Part shown: positions 5,321-13,051 of the stretch, in pieces | How the letters are laid out: every line of letters starts with the position of its first letter | Position numbering within the stretch: the stretch's first letter is position 1 | Origin: Thermoplasmata archaeon | GTDB lineage: Archaea > Thermoplasmatota > Thermoplasmata > Thermoplasmatales > Thermoplasmataceae | Length of the DNA stretch: 18,826 bases | Direction of reading: 5' to 3' | NCBI GenBank assembly: GCA_021835185.1 | Contig: JAKBQO010000013.1 | Location: 1 to 18,826, forward strand | Translations under genes and position numbers: made by a program | The notes under the pieces: model-generated | What the model was told of the DNA's origin: nothing | Databases searched by the model: none | What the model saw: only the letters and a program-made list of their open reading frames with translations

Positions 5321-6384
5321 ATATAGCTGTCATACCAGGTGATGGCATTGGAAAGGAAATAATACCCCAGGTCTGTGATCTGGTAACCTCTATAGACCCA
5401 TCAGTTAATTTTACGTTTTATAATATATCGTCTGAAAGATATATTAATAAAGGCATAACAATAAAAGATAGCGAAATAGATGAATTAAAAAGCTACAATT
5501 CAATTTTTTTCGGTGCCATAGGTGATTTCAGGGTAAAGCCAGGAATCATGGAACAGGGTGTCATACTCAGGCTCAGAAAGGAACTGGATCTTTATATGAA
5601 TATCCGCCCTGCCATCTCATTTAGCAGGATAACAGGGAATAATATACATATGACAATTTTAAGGGAGAATAAGGAGGATTTTTATTCTGATATTTCAGGA
5701 TCATTAAATGAACATAAACTGTTCAGGCAAAAAGGAAACTTTTACAATTATAATATTGATATAAATTCTGAATCAGACGATACTATTTATTATACAATGG
5801 GCTTCCTTTCAAGAAAAAATTTAAAACGCTTTTTTAATATGGCATACAAAATTGCTGACACTGAAACTGTGACAATTACAGATAAGGCCAATGCTGTAGA
5901 CATGTATTCATTATGGCGTGAAATAGCTATAGAGGAATCAGAACCTGCCGGTAAAAAAATAAACTTTGAATATGCGGATTCACTTGCTTACAATATGATA
6001 AATAACCCGTTGAAATACAGGTATATAATTGCTCCAAACCTATATGGGGATATACTTTCAGATATGTCCAGTGCTATGGTAGGGGGCCTCGGGTATGCAC
6101 CAAGTGGCAATATAGGCGACTATTCGTCTATGTTCGAACCGGTACATGGCAGTGCGCCTGACATAGCAGGGAAGAATATAGCAAATCCTGTAGCATCAAT
6201 ACTTTCATGCATAATGATGTTAAAGCATTTGAACCAGACAGAAACTGCAGGCATCATGGAGAAATCAGTAGAAAATGTAATAAGAAATGGTACAATTCCA
6301 ATAGAATCTGGAGGCAATGCCGGGACACATGAATTTATAAATAAGGTTAAAAATTATTGCACAATGACGAAAAATAATATTTAA
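5314..6384 (+). CDS. leuB: Isopropylmalate/homoisocitrate dehydrogenase family protein
   Basis: It performs NAD-dependent oxidative decarboxylation of the 2-hydroxyacid made by the previous enzymes, giving 2-oxoisocaproate or 2-oxoadipate. The 356-residue chain shows IPGDGIGKE (7-15), the substrate helix LRLRKELDLYMNIRPA (85-100), LRENKEDFYS (116-125), the TDKANAVDMYSLWRE stretch with the catalytic Lys (189-203), NLYGDILSD with metal-binding Asp residues (242-250), GGLGYAPSGNIGD (257-269) and FEPVHGSAPDIAGKNIANPVAS (274-295). The HGSAPDIAG form points to NAD rather than NADP. The start overlaps leuD (ATGGTAG), so the two are translationally coupled. It is the last gene of the operon and a T-run follows. 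Leucine or lysine specificity cannot be settled by eye. Confidence 0.9.
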   Translation: MVDIAVIPGDGIGKEIIPQVCDLVTSIDPSVNFTFYNISSERYINKGITIKDSEIDELKSYNSIFFGAIGDFRVKPGIMEQGVILRLRKELDLYMNIRPAISFSRITGNNIHMTILRENKEDFYSDISGSLNEHKLFRQKGNFYNYNIDINSESDDTIYYTMGFLSRKNLKRFFNMAYKIADTETVTITDKANAVDMYSLWREIAIEESEPAGKKINFEYADSLAYNMINNPLKYRYIIAPNLYGDILSDMSSAMVGGLGYAPSGNIGDYSSMFEPVHGSAPDIAGKNIANPVASILSCIMMLKHLNQTETAGIMEKSVENVIRNGTIPIESGGNAGTHEFINKVKNYCTMTKNNI

Positions 6385-6424
6385 TGCCTTATTATGTTAT
6401 TAATTATCAATTTACATCATATTA

Positions 6425-6435
6425 TTTATTTTTTT
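6425..6435 (+). terminator. Oligo-T terminator after the leuA-D-B type operon
   Basis: A run of seven T (6429-6435) in TTTATTTTTTT lies about 45 nt after the last stop codon, in A/T-rich intergenic sequence, and precedes an independent promoter. Confidence 0.45.
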
Positions 6436-6528
6436 ACAATGCATATATAAAACTATACTGTGCTATATATAAAATAACTACAAAAAATTATACTAAAAAG
6501 GTATTTTTCTTCACAAATGTGATAAAAA

Positions 6529-6541
6529 ACTTAATATATAA
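6529..6541 (+). promoter_or_regulatory. TATA-like box of sqr
   Basis: ACTTAATATATAA is centred about 36 nt before the sqr ATG, preceded by an A-rich GATAAAA stretch that could serve as BRE. Transcription would start around 6561, giving a leader of about 10 nt containing GTGGTGA as a weak ribosome site. Confidence 0.5.
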
Positions 6542-6567
6542 CTATAATATTATAATCTAAGTGGTGA

Positions 6568-7806
<1,239 letters not shown>

Positions 7807-7812
7807 TTTAAT

Positions 7813-8460
7813 ATGATGTCTGAAGATGAACAGTTAGAAAAATTGATGAAACCGGAATATATTTCCAGTTTGACCAGGGCAATTGAGCTTATAAGAAAGC
7901 TTGATAACCTTGGCTTTCTCGATGTAATATCCGGAATATTGAGTGACGATGAAACTTTAAAGACAGTCTTCAGTCTACTGACAAGCGATGATGTACTATC
8001 ACTTACTACCAAAACAGATTCAGTAATGGTATTGCTAAAAATAATGTCAGAGGAGAAGAATGTAAAGGCGCTCAGCAATCTGCTTGAAATAGTAACAGTA
8101 ATACAGAACAAGGGCCTGATTGATCCAGTTATGGGGATTCTGAAAGATGATGCTGCAATGGGAGCTATTATGGGACTGCTGTCCAATGATTTTACCATGA
8201 ATCTTCTCATGAATGAGAAACCAATTCTTGCTTCCCTTGGAACACTGGACCTTAGCGTTGCACCGCATTACGTAAATATGATTAAAGCAGTAGAAAACGC
8301 GATAAAAACTGATACGGTAACGCCTGTTGGGGGTATGATGGGAACTCTTCGCGCAATGAAAGATGAAGATGCCCAGAAAGGCCTTGGAATAGTATTTTCT
8401 ATACTGAGAAGCCTTGGAAAAACATGCAGTGATGAATTTAACTGCTCTGCCAAAAAATAA
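7813..8460 (+). CDS. DUF1641 family protein, SQR partner
   Basis: The 215-residue protein is largely helical, with repeated ILSDDETLKTV/LLTSDDVLSL/ILKDDAAMGAIMGLLSND segments, and ends in the DUF1641-like GGMMGTLRAMKDEDAQKGLGIVFSILRSLGK. DUF1641 proteins are often encoded next to SQR or other oxidoreductases; their biochemical role is not settled. No signal peptide or clear membrane span is visible. The only two cysteines form a CX5C tail (CSDEFNC) just before the end, which could bind metal or accept sulfur. The start is one of two adjacent ATGs (7813 or 7816), with a weak GGTGAT overlapping the sqr stop as ribosome site. Co-transcription with sqr is very likely. Confidence 0.8.
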   Translation: MMSEDEQLEKLMKPEYISSLTRAIELIRKLDNLGFLDVISGILSDDETLKTVFSLLTSDDVLSLTTKTDSVMVLLKIMSEEKNVKALSNLLEIVTVIQNKGLIDPVMGILKDDAAMGAIMGLLSNDFTMNLLMNEKPILASLGTLDLSVAPHYVNMIKAVENAIKTDTVTPVGGMMGTLRAMKDEDAQKGLGIVFSILRSLGKTCSDEFNCSAKK

Positions 8461-8464
8461 AATA

Positions 8465-8472
8465 TTTTTTTT
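8465..8472 (+). terminator. Oligo-T8 terminator of the sqr-DUF1641 operon
   Basis: Eight consecutive T bases begin 4 nt after the DUF1641 stop, before the tRNA-Gln promoter. Confidence 0.55.
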
Positions 8473-8494
8473 ATAAGCAATTTTCTCAACAGAT

Positions 8495-8507
8495 TTTAAT
8501 ATTTATT
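8495..8507 (+). promoter_or_regulatory. TATA-like box of tRNA-Gln / ubiquitin-like gene
   Basis: TTTAATATTTATT is centred about 25 nt before the first base of tRNA-Gln, so transcription should begin at or very near the mature tRNA 5' end. No other promoter-like element fits the downstream small gene, because the tRNA itself occupies the required space. Confidence 0.5.
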
Positions 8508-8525
8508 TACGATTATGGTAATTAT

Positions 8526-8598
8526 AGCTCCGTGGTGTAGTGGACAAGCATTCCGGACTTTGGATCCGATGACGGCAGTTCGAATCTGCCCGGAGCTG
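8526..8598 (+). tRNA. tRNA-Gln (TTG)
   Basis: The 73-nt cloverleaf has acceptor AGCTCCG/CGGAGCT, D-arm GTGT/GCAT with G-U pairs, anticodon loop CTTTGGA with anticodon TTG, T-arm GGCAG-TTCGAAT-CTGCC and discriminator G. The anticodon stem CCGGA/TCCGA has one C-A mismatch at its top pair (27-43). CCA is not encoded. It starts with A, as archaeal tRNA-Gln usually does. A protein start codon follows only two bases after the discriminator. U34-containing tRNAs of this type (Gln, Lys, Glu) are known targets of 2-thiolation. Confidence 0.95.
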
Positions 8599-8600
8599 TT

Positions 8601-8795
8601 ATGATAGAAATAATAGGAAAAGAAAAAAGAAAAATTCACATTGAAGAATCTAAAAAACTTAGCGATATCTATAGTGCTTTTAATATAGATGAGGATGGAT
8701 TTGTGGCTATACTTAACGGTAACCCCGCAACTTCCGATGCTATTGTAAATCCTGAAGACAATCTGGTATTCCTTGAAATTTTTTCCGGTGGATAA
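8601..8795 (+). CDS. Ubiquitin-like sulfur carrier (ThiS/MoaD/Urm1/SAMP type)
   Basis: The 64-residue protein has the beta-grasp pattern of small sulfur carriers: an N-terminal strand pair (MIEIIGKEKRKIHI), a helix (SKKLSDIYSAF), the turn FVAILNGNPAT, a PEDNLVFLEI strand and a C-terminal SGG. The terminal Gly-Gly is the hallmark of ThiS, MoaD, Urm1 and archaeal SAMPs, which are activated by an E1-like enzyme and then donate sulfur or conjugate to proteins. Which of these it serves cannot be read from sequence. The ATG lies 2 nt after the end of tRNA-Gln(UUG), so cleavage of the tRNA 3' end would yield a near-leaderless mRNA; no ribosome site is possible. Its 3' end converges on the CCA-adding enzyme gene, 3 bp away. 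Confidence 0.85.
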   Translation: MIEIIGKEKRKIHIEESKKLSDIYSAFNIDEDGFVAILNGNPATSDAIVNPEDNLVFLEIFSGG

Positions 8796-8798
8796 TAT

Positions 8799-10082
8799 TT
8801 AAAATAAAGACTTTGAATAGAATTTTTTAGCCACATTTAACTTATTGACATCTTTTCCGGATACTACTTTTATTTCGCCTTTATACTGATTCAGGTTTTT
8901 GCCTATATCTGATTTTTCCAGTTCAATTTTAATTATTTCTTCTAATTCGGTATATCTTGGCTTTGTATCTACATATATTCTGTCTCCCATAATATAAGGC
9001 CCACGCATTAACCGGCTATTTCCTTTCCATGCATCTATGAATTTTATAGACTCGTTTGATTCGGCTGGCGGGCCCATATGTTTCTGTGCATCTGGCAATT
9101 TATTTCTCATATATTCAATCAGAATTTCTATATTTTCCCCCATATACAATTCGGATGAGAATGGCATGAACCCTGACTTCTGGAATATATCCCATATCCG
9201 GTTTTTAAGGCGTACGGCCTGGGGGTATATTATATCATCTATTATGTCCGGTTTTTTTAATACAAATGCTTTCATTATAGTTTTTCTATCGTATTTTATT
9301 ACAGGTTCTGGATTGAAAAGTATATCTTCACGGCGTGTTACATATAATTTTGCTGCGAGTTTCAGTTTTGAAAGGTTTTCTACACTTACAGCTGCCCCTG
9401 CATTTCTTGTGGGGTCTACCGGATCAATTATTATTACCGGCTCGTTGAATTCTTTATCACAGTTTTCCGGCACTATCAACTTTCCTTTTAAATTTGCCAT
9501 GTATTGAATAAACTTTTCGAATGTGCCAAATGCAATTATTGCAATTTCACAGATATATCCTGAAAATCCTGATTTTGCTACTTCCGAACCATAAACGTTA
9601 ATTTCCTTCAGAAACACCTTTAGCAGCCTTATATCATGCACCATTTTACTATCTGTCCTGCTTTTAACATAGATTGTATGTAGTGGCGTCCTGTCAACAC
9701 TGGATACTATTCTTTCACCTTCATTTATCCTGAAAGCGGGGACTATATCGATCTTAATGCCGGATACAGACCCGGAAACGTATGGATGTTCTGCATATTT
9801 CTCTATGGCATTTTCCAGTACAGCATGTCCAATTTCAAGCCCCTTCTTTTCTATATATTCAACAGGGTATGACCTGGAAAAAGTAATAAATAAGTCAATA
9901 TCACTCGATTTCAGATTTGTACCCTTTGAAACTGATCCGACTTCTAAAGGAGTTGCGTCTATCCCTTCTGTTTTGCATATAGCATCGATATCACTGGCAA
10001 TAGCAGATACTATGTTTTTTAATTTCTCCTGTTCCTGCAATGTGGGAGTCTGTTCCTGTAACTTATTTTCTAAATAATTCAT
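8799..10082 (-). CDS. cca: CCA-adding enzyme (archaeal class I tRNA nucleotidyltransferase)
   Basis: It adds the CCA tail to tRNA 3' ends, needed here because neither complete tRNA in the window encodes CCA. The 427-residue length fits the archaeal class I family. The nucleotidyltransferase signature is GSVSKGTNLKSSDIDLF (49-65) with catalytic Asp 61 and 63; the third carboxylate is in KIDIVPAF (D112), and DRTPLH (130-135) is the family motif after it. A central helical domain and a C-terminal tail-binding domain follow. The start codon directly abuts the stop of nac with no gap, so translation is probably coupled; GGAAAT just upstream is a weak ribosome site. It converges with the ubiquitin-like gene. 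Confidence 0.95.
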   Translation of the reverse strand: MNYLENKLQEQTPTLQEQEKLKNIVSAIASDIDAICKTEGIDATPLEVGSVSKGTNLKSSDIDLFITFSRSYPVEYIEKKGLEIGHAVLENAIEKYAEHPYVSGSVSGIKIDIVPAFRINEGERIVSSVDRTPLHTIYVKSRTDSKMVHDIRLLKVFLKEINVYGSEVAKSGFSGYICEIAIIAFGTFEKFIQYMANLKGKLIVPENCDKEFNEPVIIIDPVDPTRNAGAAVSVENLSKLKLAAKLYVTRREDILFNPEPVIKYDRKTIMKAFVLKKPDIIDDIIYPQAVRLKNRIWDIFQKSGFMPFSSELYMGENIEILIEYMRNKLPDAQKHMGPPAESNESIKFIDAWKGNSRLMRGPYIMGDRIYVDTKPRYTELEEIIKIELEKSDIGKNLNQYKGEIKVVSGKDVNKLNVAKKFYSKSLF

Positions 10083-10415
10083 TTAATTTCCAAGGTCTAT
10101 AATTGCCTGTGCAGGTTCCCCATCAGCTTTCCTGAGTGCCTCTATTGCTTTCTCCCTTGAAACATTGCACTGGGACATAACCAGTTTTATATCTTCATCA
10201 TCAAATTCTTCAACAGATGCCGATTTGGGTTTTTCCTTCATGGTGCCCAGAACCTGGAATGTTTTCTGCCCCTGTGCCTCTATCATGGTGACAGAGGCGT
10301 TTTCTATTATGTAATCTTTATCCTTACCTTTCAGTATAACTTCCTTAACGTCCGGCATTTCGGTGGATTTAATTCCCATCTGGTTCATCATCCTTCTTAC
10401 GTCCCTTGGATTCAT
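10083..10415 (-). CDS. nac: Nascent polypeptide-associated complex protein (archaeal NAC-alpha)
   Basis: Archaeal NAC is a ribosome-associated homodimer that contacts emerging polypeptides. The 110-residue protein has the NAC domain at about 13-58 (VKEVILKGKDKDYIIENASVTMI... and KTFQVLG), an acidic linker (60-72), and a C-terminal UBA domain at 72-109 (DEDIKLVMSQCNVSREKAIEALRKADGEPAQAIIDL), the standard archaeal order and length. No ribosome-binding site precedes the ATG, and a TATA-like box sits in the end of the upstream gene, so it may have its own nearly leaderless promoter. Its stop abuts the cca start. Confidence 0.95.
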   Translation of the reverse strand: MNPRDVRRMMNQMGIKSTEMPDVKEVILKGKDKDYIIENASVTMIEAQGQKTFQVLGTMKEKPKSASVEEFDDEDIKLVMSQCNVSREKAIEALRKADGEPAQAIIDLGN

Positions 10416-10439
10416 GTAGATTAATTATAACTTCTTTTA

Positions 10440-11633
10440 TTAATTTTTATATTTTGCCGGTGGTATTATCTCCGGATAATTGATAAATTTCAGGCACATA
10501 ATCAGTGCAATTAAAGAAGCTAGAAGTTCAACTATAATTGCATACATAGGAAAACCAATAAAAGTCAGAATTATAAAAGGTACGGTGATTAAAAAAATCC
10601 CGCTAAAAAAATTTGTAAATTTATTTACATAATACTTTTCACTTCCAGGGAACTTTCTTGTGATATACGTTCTATATCCTGGTACCAGAAACGCAACGGC
10701 CGGGATAAAAAGAATGCTAATATTCAGATCCAGAGGCGTATTTTTTATGGATATCAGGAATCCTATTACAATGAGCAGTGGAAATATGGATACAAAAGAA
10801 ATTCCCTGAAAGGTTTTTGATTTTACCATACTACCCAGAAACACAGTAAAAAATGATGCTGCTGAAATTACTACAAACCTGTAAATTAAATTAATATCGC
10901 CTGCTTTTACAGCCAGCAATGGAATGGTGATTAATATAAGCGCAATAGCCATATATAAAAGTGAATTAATAAAAATTGTATAAAGCAGCTCTAACCCATT
11001 TCTTACCCTCTTTATATCACCTATTGATACTATATACCGTTTTAATTTTTTTGTCAGCACTGTTTTCTTATAATTTATGTTCTGGTGAGTGAATAATATA
11101 TAAATTATTGAAAAAATTCCCAGCAATACAGATAATATAAAAATAATATAGATTGAATTTAAATGTATAAAATATATGGTTGCAAAAATACCTGCCAGTG
11201 CAATTCCTGTATAGACATTAGTAATATTGTTCCCACGCCTGTATGTATTGTTCCAGTTGTCTATAATCGATCCGCCAAAGGCAAGAATGGCAATCATTAC
11301 AACCAGAATCAAATAACTCCTGATATACAGGATAAAAGGCATAATAATAGCAAAAATAGCCCCTCCTAAAAACACTGAATATTTTTTCACAAGTTCTATA
11401 ATATTTCTGGACATAATATATGATAAGTAATAAATTATTTCAAAAGAAATAATGATAGCGGGAAATATATAAAGTTTCATGGAATTATTATATAAGTGAT
11501 ATGGAAATAAAATAAACAAGAATAATAGAGACGCATTTTTTATTGAATAAATTAGATCAATTACACTATTTTTATTTAAAATATTCACTTTTTGATTATT
11601 ATAAAAGGATATTAAATGTTTTCCGATACCCAC
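10440..11633 (-). CDS. Polytopic membrane protein of unknown function (12-TM transporter-like)
   Basis: The 397-residue chain is mostly hydrophobic. I see about 11 to 12 membrane segments, for example near residues 33-50, 53-72, 83-103, 106-125, 140-160, 163-183, 213-241, 252-268, 280-297, 303-320, 340-360 and 364-388. A basic loop (NYKKTVLTKKLKRYIVSIGDIKRVRNG, 188-214) lies in the middle. The two six-helix halves around a charged loop resemble an MFS-type topology, but no family motif is recognised. It starts at a GTG (11633) with an in-frame stop just upstream; no ATG fits. It lies 24 bp before nac on the same strand and diverges from glnA, 92 bp away. The substrate is unknown; proximity to glnA alone does not prove a role in nitrogen transport. 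Confidence 0.7.
   Translation of the reverse strand: MGIGKHLISFYNNQKVNILNKNSVIDLIYSIKNASLLFLFILFPYHLYNNSMKLYIFPAIIISFEIIYYLSYIMSRNIIELVKKYSVFLGGAIFAIIMPFILYIRSYLILVVMIAILAFGGSIIDNWNNTYRRGNNITNVYTGIALAGIFATIYFIHLNSIYIIFILSVLLGIFSIIYILFTHQNINYKKTVLTKKLKRYIVSIGDIKRVRNGLELLYTIFINSLLYMAIALILITIPLLAVKAGDINLIYRFVVISAASFFTVFLGSMVKSKTFQGISFVSIFPLLIVIGFLISIKNTPLDLNISILFIPAVAFLVPGYRTYITRKFPGSEKYYVNKFTNFFSGIFLITVPFIILTFIGFPMYAIIVELLASLIALIMCLKFINYPEIIPPAKYKN
10446..10456 (-). promoter_or_regulatory. TATA-like box of nac-cca
   Basis: Minus-strand AAATATAAAAA lies inside the last codons of the upstream membrane-protein gene, about 36 nt before the nac ATG. It would give nac-cca its own transcript with a very short leader. 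Confidence 0.35.
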
Positions 11634-11675
11634 CTATATTAACATAGAACATACCAATTTTAAGCAAAATCATTT

Positions 11676-11683
11676 ATCCGGAT
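11676..11683. promoter_or_regulatory. ATCCGGAT palindrome between divergent promoters
   Basis: A perfect 8-bp palindrome lies in the 92-bp gap between the membrane-protein gene and glnA, just upstream of the glnA TATA-like box. It could be an operator, for example for nitrogen control, but the assignment rests on position only. Confidence 0.25.
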
Positions 11684-11696
11684 TATTCCCGTAAAA

Positions 11697-11707
11697 GTAT
11701 TTATTAT
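11697..11707 (+). promoter_or_regulatory. TATA-like box of glnA
   Basis: GTATTTATTAT is centred about 24 nt upstream of the glnA ATG, which predicts a leaderless transcript. No ribosome-binding site precedes the ATG. Confidence 0.5.
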
Positions 11708-11725
11708 CCATTTGCATTATGCTAT

Positions 11726-13051
11726 ATGCAGGATGAAGAGTCCTTTATTGAAAAGTTAAAGAAAGATGAAGTTGAATTTTTGCAACTGCAATTTACAGAT
11801 ATTTCTGGCTCAGTTAAATCATTGACCATACCACATAACAGGTTTGAGGATGTTATTTACAACGGTGTTATGTTTGATGGGAGTTCCATTGTTGGATACA
11901 AACAGATAGAGGATTCCGATATGAAGGCAGTACCTGAATTATCATCCTATACCATTCTAACCAATGAGAACTATGCAGGGAAAACTGTAAGGTTTGTATG
12001 CAAGATATTCAATTCAGATGGCACAAGGTTTGAGGGAGACCCAAGGTATATACTGGAAAAGCAGGTTGAGAAGCTAACAAAGGAAAATAAAACCTATTAT
12101 CTGGGCCCTGAACTTGAATATTTCCTTTTCAAGCAGGATGAAAATGGTGAGCCAACAATAGAGCCAAGCGATTATGGCGGTTACTTTGACAAGGAGCCAC
12201 TGGATAGGGCATTCACGGTAAAGCAGGAGATAATAAGGAAGCTTGAAGGGTTGCACTATTACCCTGAGGCATCACACCATGAGGTAGCATACAGCCAGCA
12301 TGAGATAGATGTAAAATATTCAGATGCTGTTACAATGGCTGATAGAATAATTATGATAAAAAGCGTTGTAAAGGAAACTGCCAATGAATATGGATATTAT
12401 GCTACATTTATGCCAAAGCCGGTAAAGGGTGTAAATGGCAATGGAATGCATGTGCACCAGAGCATATTCTCAGGCGATGAAAACCTCTTCTATAACGAGT
12501 CCAGTAAGTATGGATTGAGCGACTATGCAATGCATTACCTTGGTGGCATATTGCATAATGTAGCAGATGCATCACTTGTTCTTGCATCAACTGTAAATTC
12601 CTATAAAAGATTGGTTCCAGGCTATGAAGCACCTGTATACATTGCATGGGCAAACAGGAACAGGAGTGCTCTTGTTAGAATACCTGCTGCACCGCCTAAG
12701 GGAAAGAGAATGGAGTTAAGGTTCCCTGATGCTGCTGGAAACCAGTATCTTCAATTTGCTGCAATACTTGGCATGGGCCTTGATGGCATAGAAAATAAAA
12801 TAAATCCTCCGGAAGCAATTGAGAAGAACATATTTGAAATGGATTTAGCAGAAAGGCAGAAGAATGGGATAAAGTCCATGCCAGGTTCACTTGGACAGGC
12901 TATAGAATCATTCCGTAACAGTGAATTGATGAAGAAAATATTCGGTGAATCTGTATTCAATAATCTGCTGCGCATAAAAGAAAATGAATGGAATGAGTTC
13001 AGGTCAGAGGTCACGGACTGGGAGATTAATAAGTACCTGGATATCTATTAA
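11726..13051 (+). CDS. glnA: Glutamine synthetase, type I
   Basis: It makes glutamine from glutamate, ammonia and ATP as a dodecamer in the cytoplasm. The 441-residue protein has the beta-grasp N-domain with FDGSSIVGY (50-58), the metal-binding LGPELEYFLF (126-135), HHEVAYSQHEID (184-195), GNGMHVHQS (238-246), KRLVPGYEAPV (294-304), NRNRSALVRIP (310-320) and RFPDAAGN (332-339). The adenylylation site of GSI-beta enzymes is a Tyr in KNLYDLP; here the region reads EKNIFEMD (366-373), with Phe at 370, so adenylylation is not expected. Together with the length, this is the GSI-alpha pattern, controlled by feedback. The transcript is probably leaderless. It converges on valS, with the two stop codons overlapping. 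Confidence 0.97.
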   Translation: MQDEESFIEKLKKDEVEFLQLQFTDISGSVKSLTIPHNRFEDVIYNGVMFDGSSIVGYKQIEDSDMKAVPELSSYTILTNENYAGKTVRFVCKIFNSDGTRFEGDPRYILEKQVEKLTKENKTYYLGPELEYFLFKQDENGEPTIEPSDYGGYFDKEPLDRAFTVKQEIIRKLEGLHYYPEASHHEVAYSQHEIDVKYSDAVTMADRIIMIKSVVKETANEYGYYATFMPKPVKGVNGNGMHVHQSIFSGDENLFYNESSKYGLSDYAMHYLGGILHNVADASLVLASTVNSYKRLVPGYEAPVYIAWANRNRSALVRIPAAPPKGKRMELRFPDAAGNQYLQFAAILGMGLDGIENKINPPEAIEKNIFEMDLAERQKNGIKSMPGSLGQAIESFRNSELMKKIFGESVFNNLLRIKENEWNEFRSEVTDWEINKYLDIY

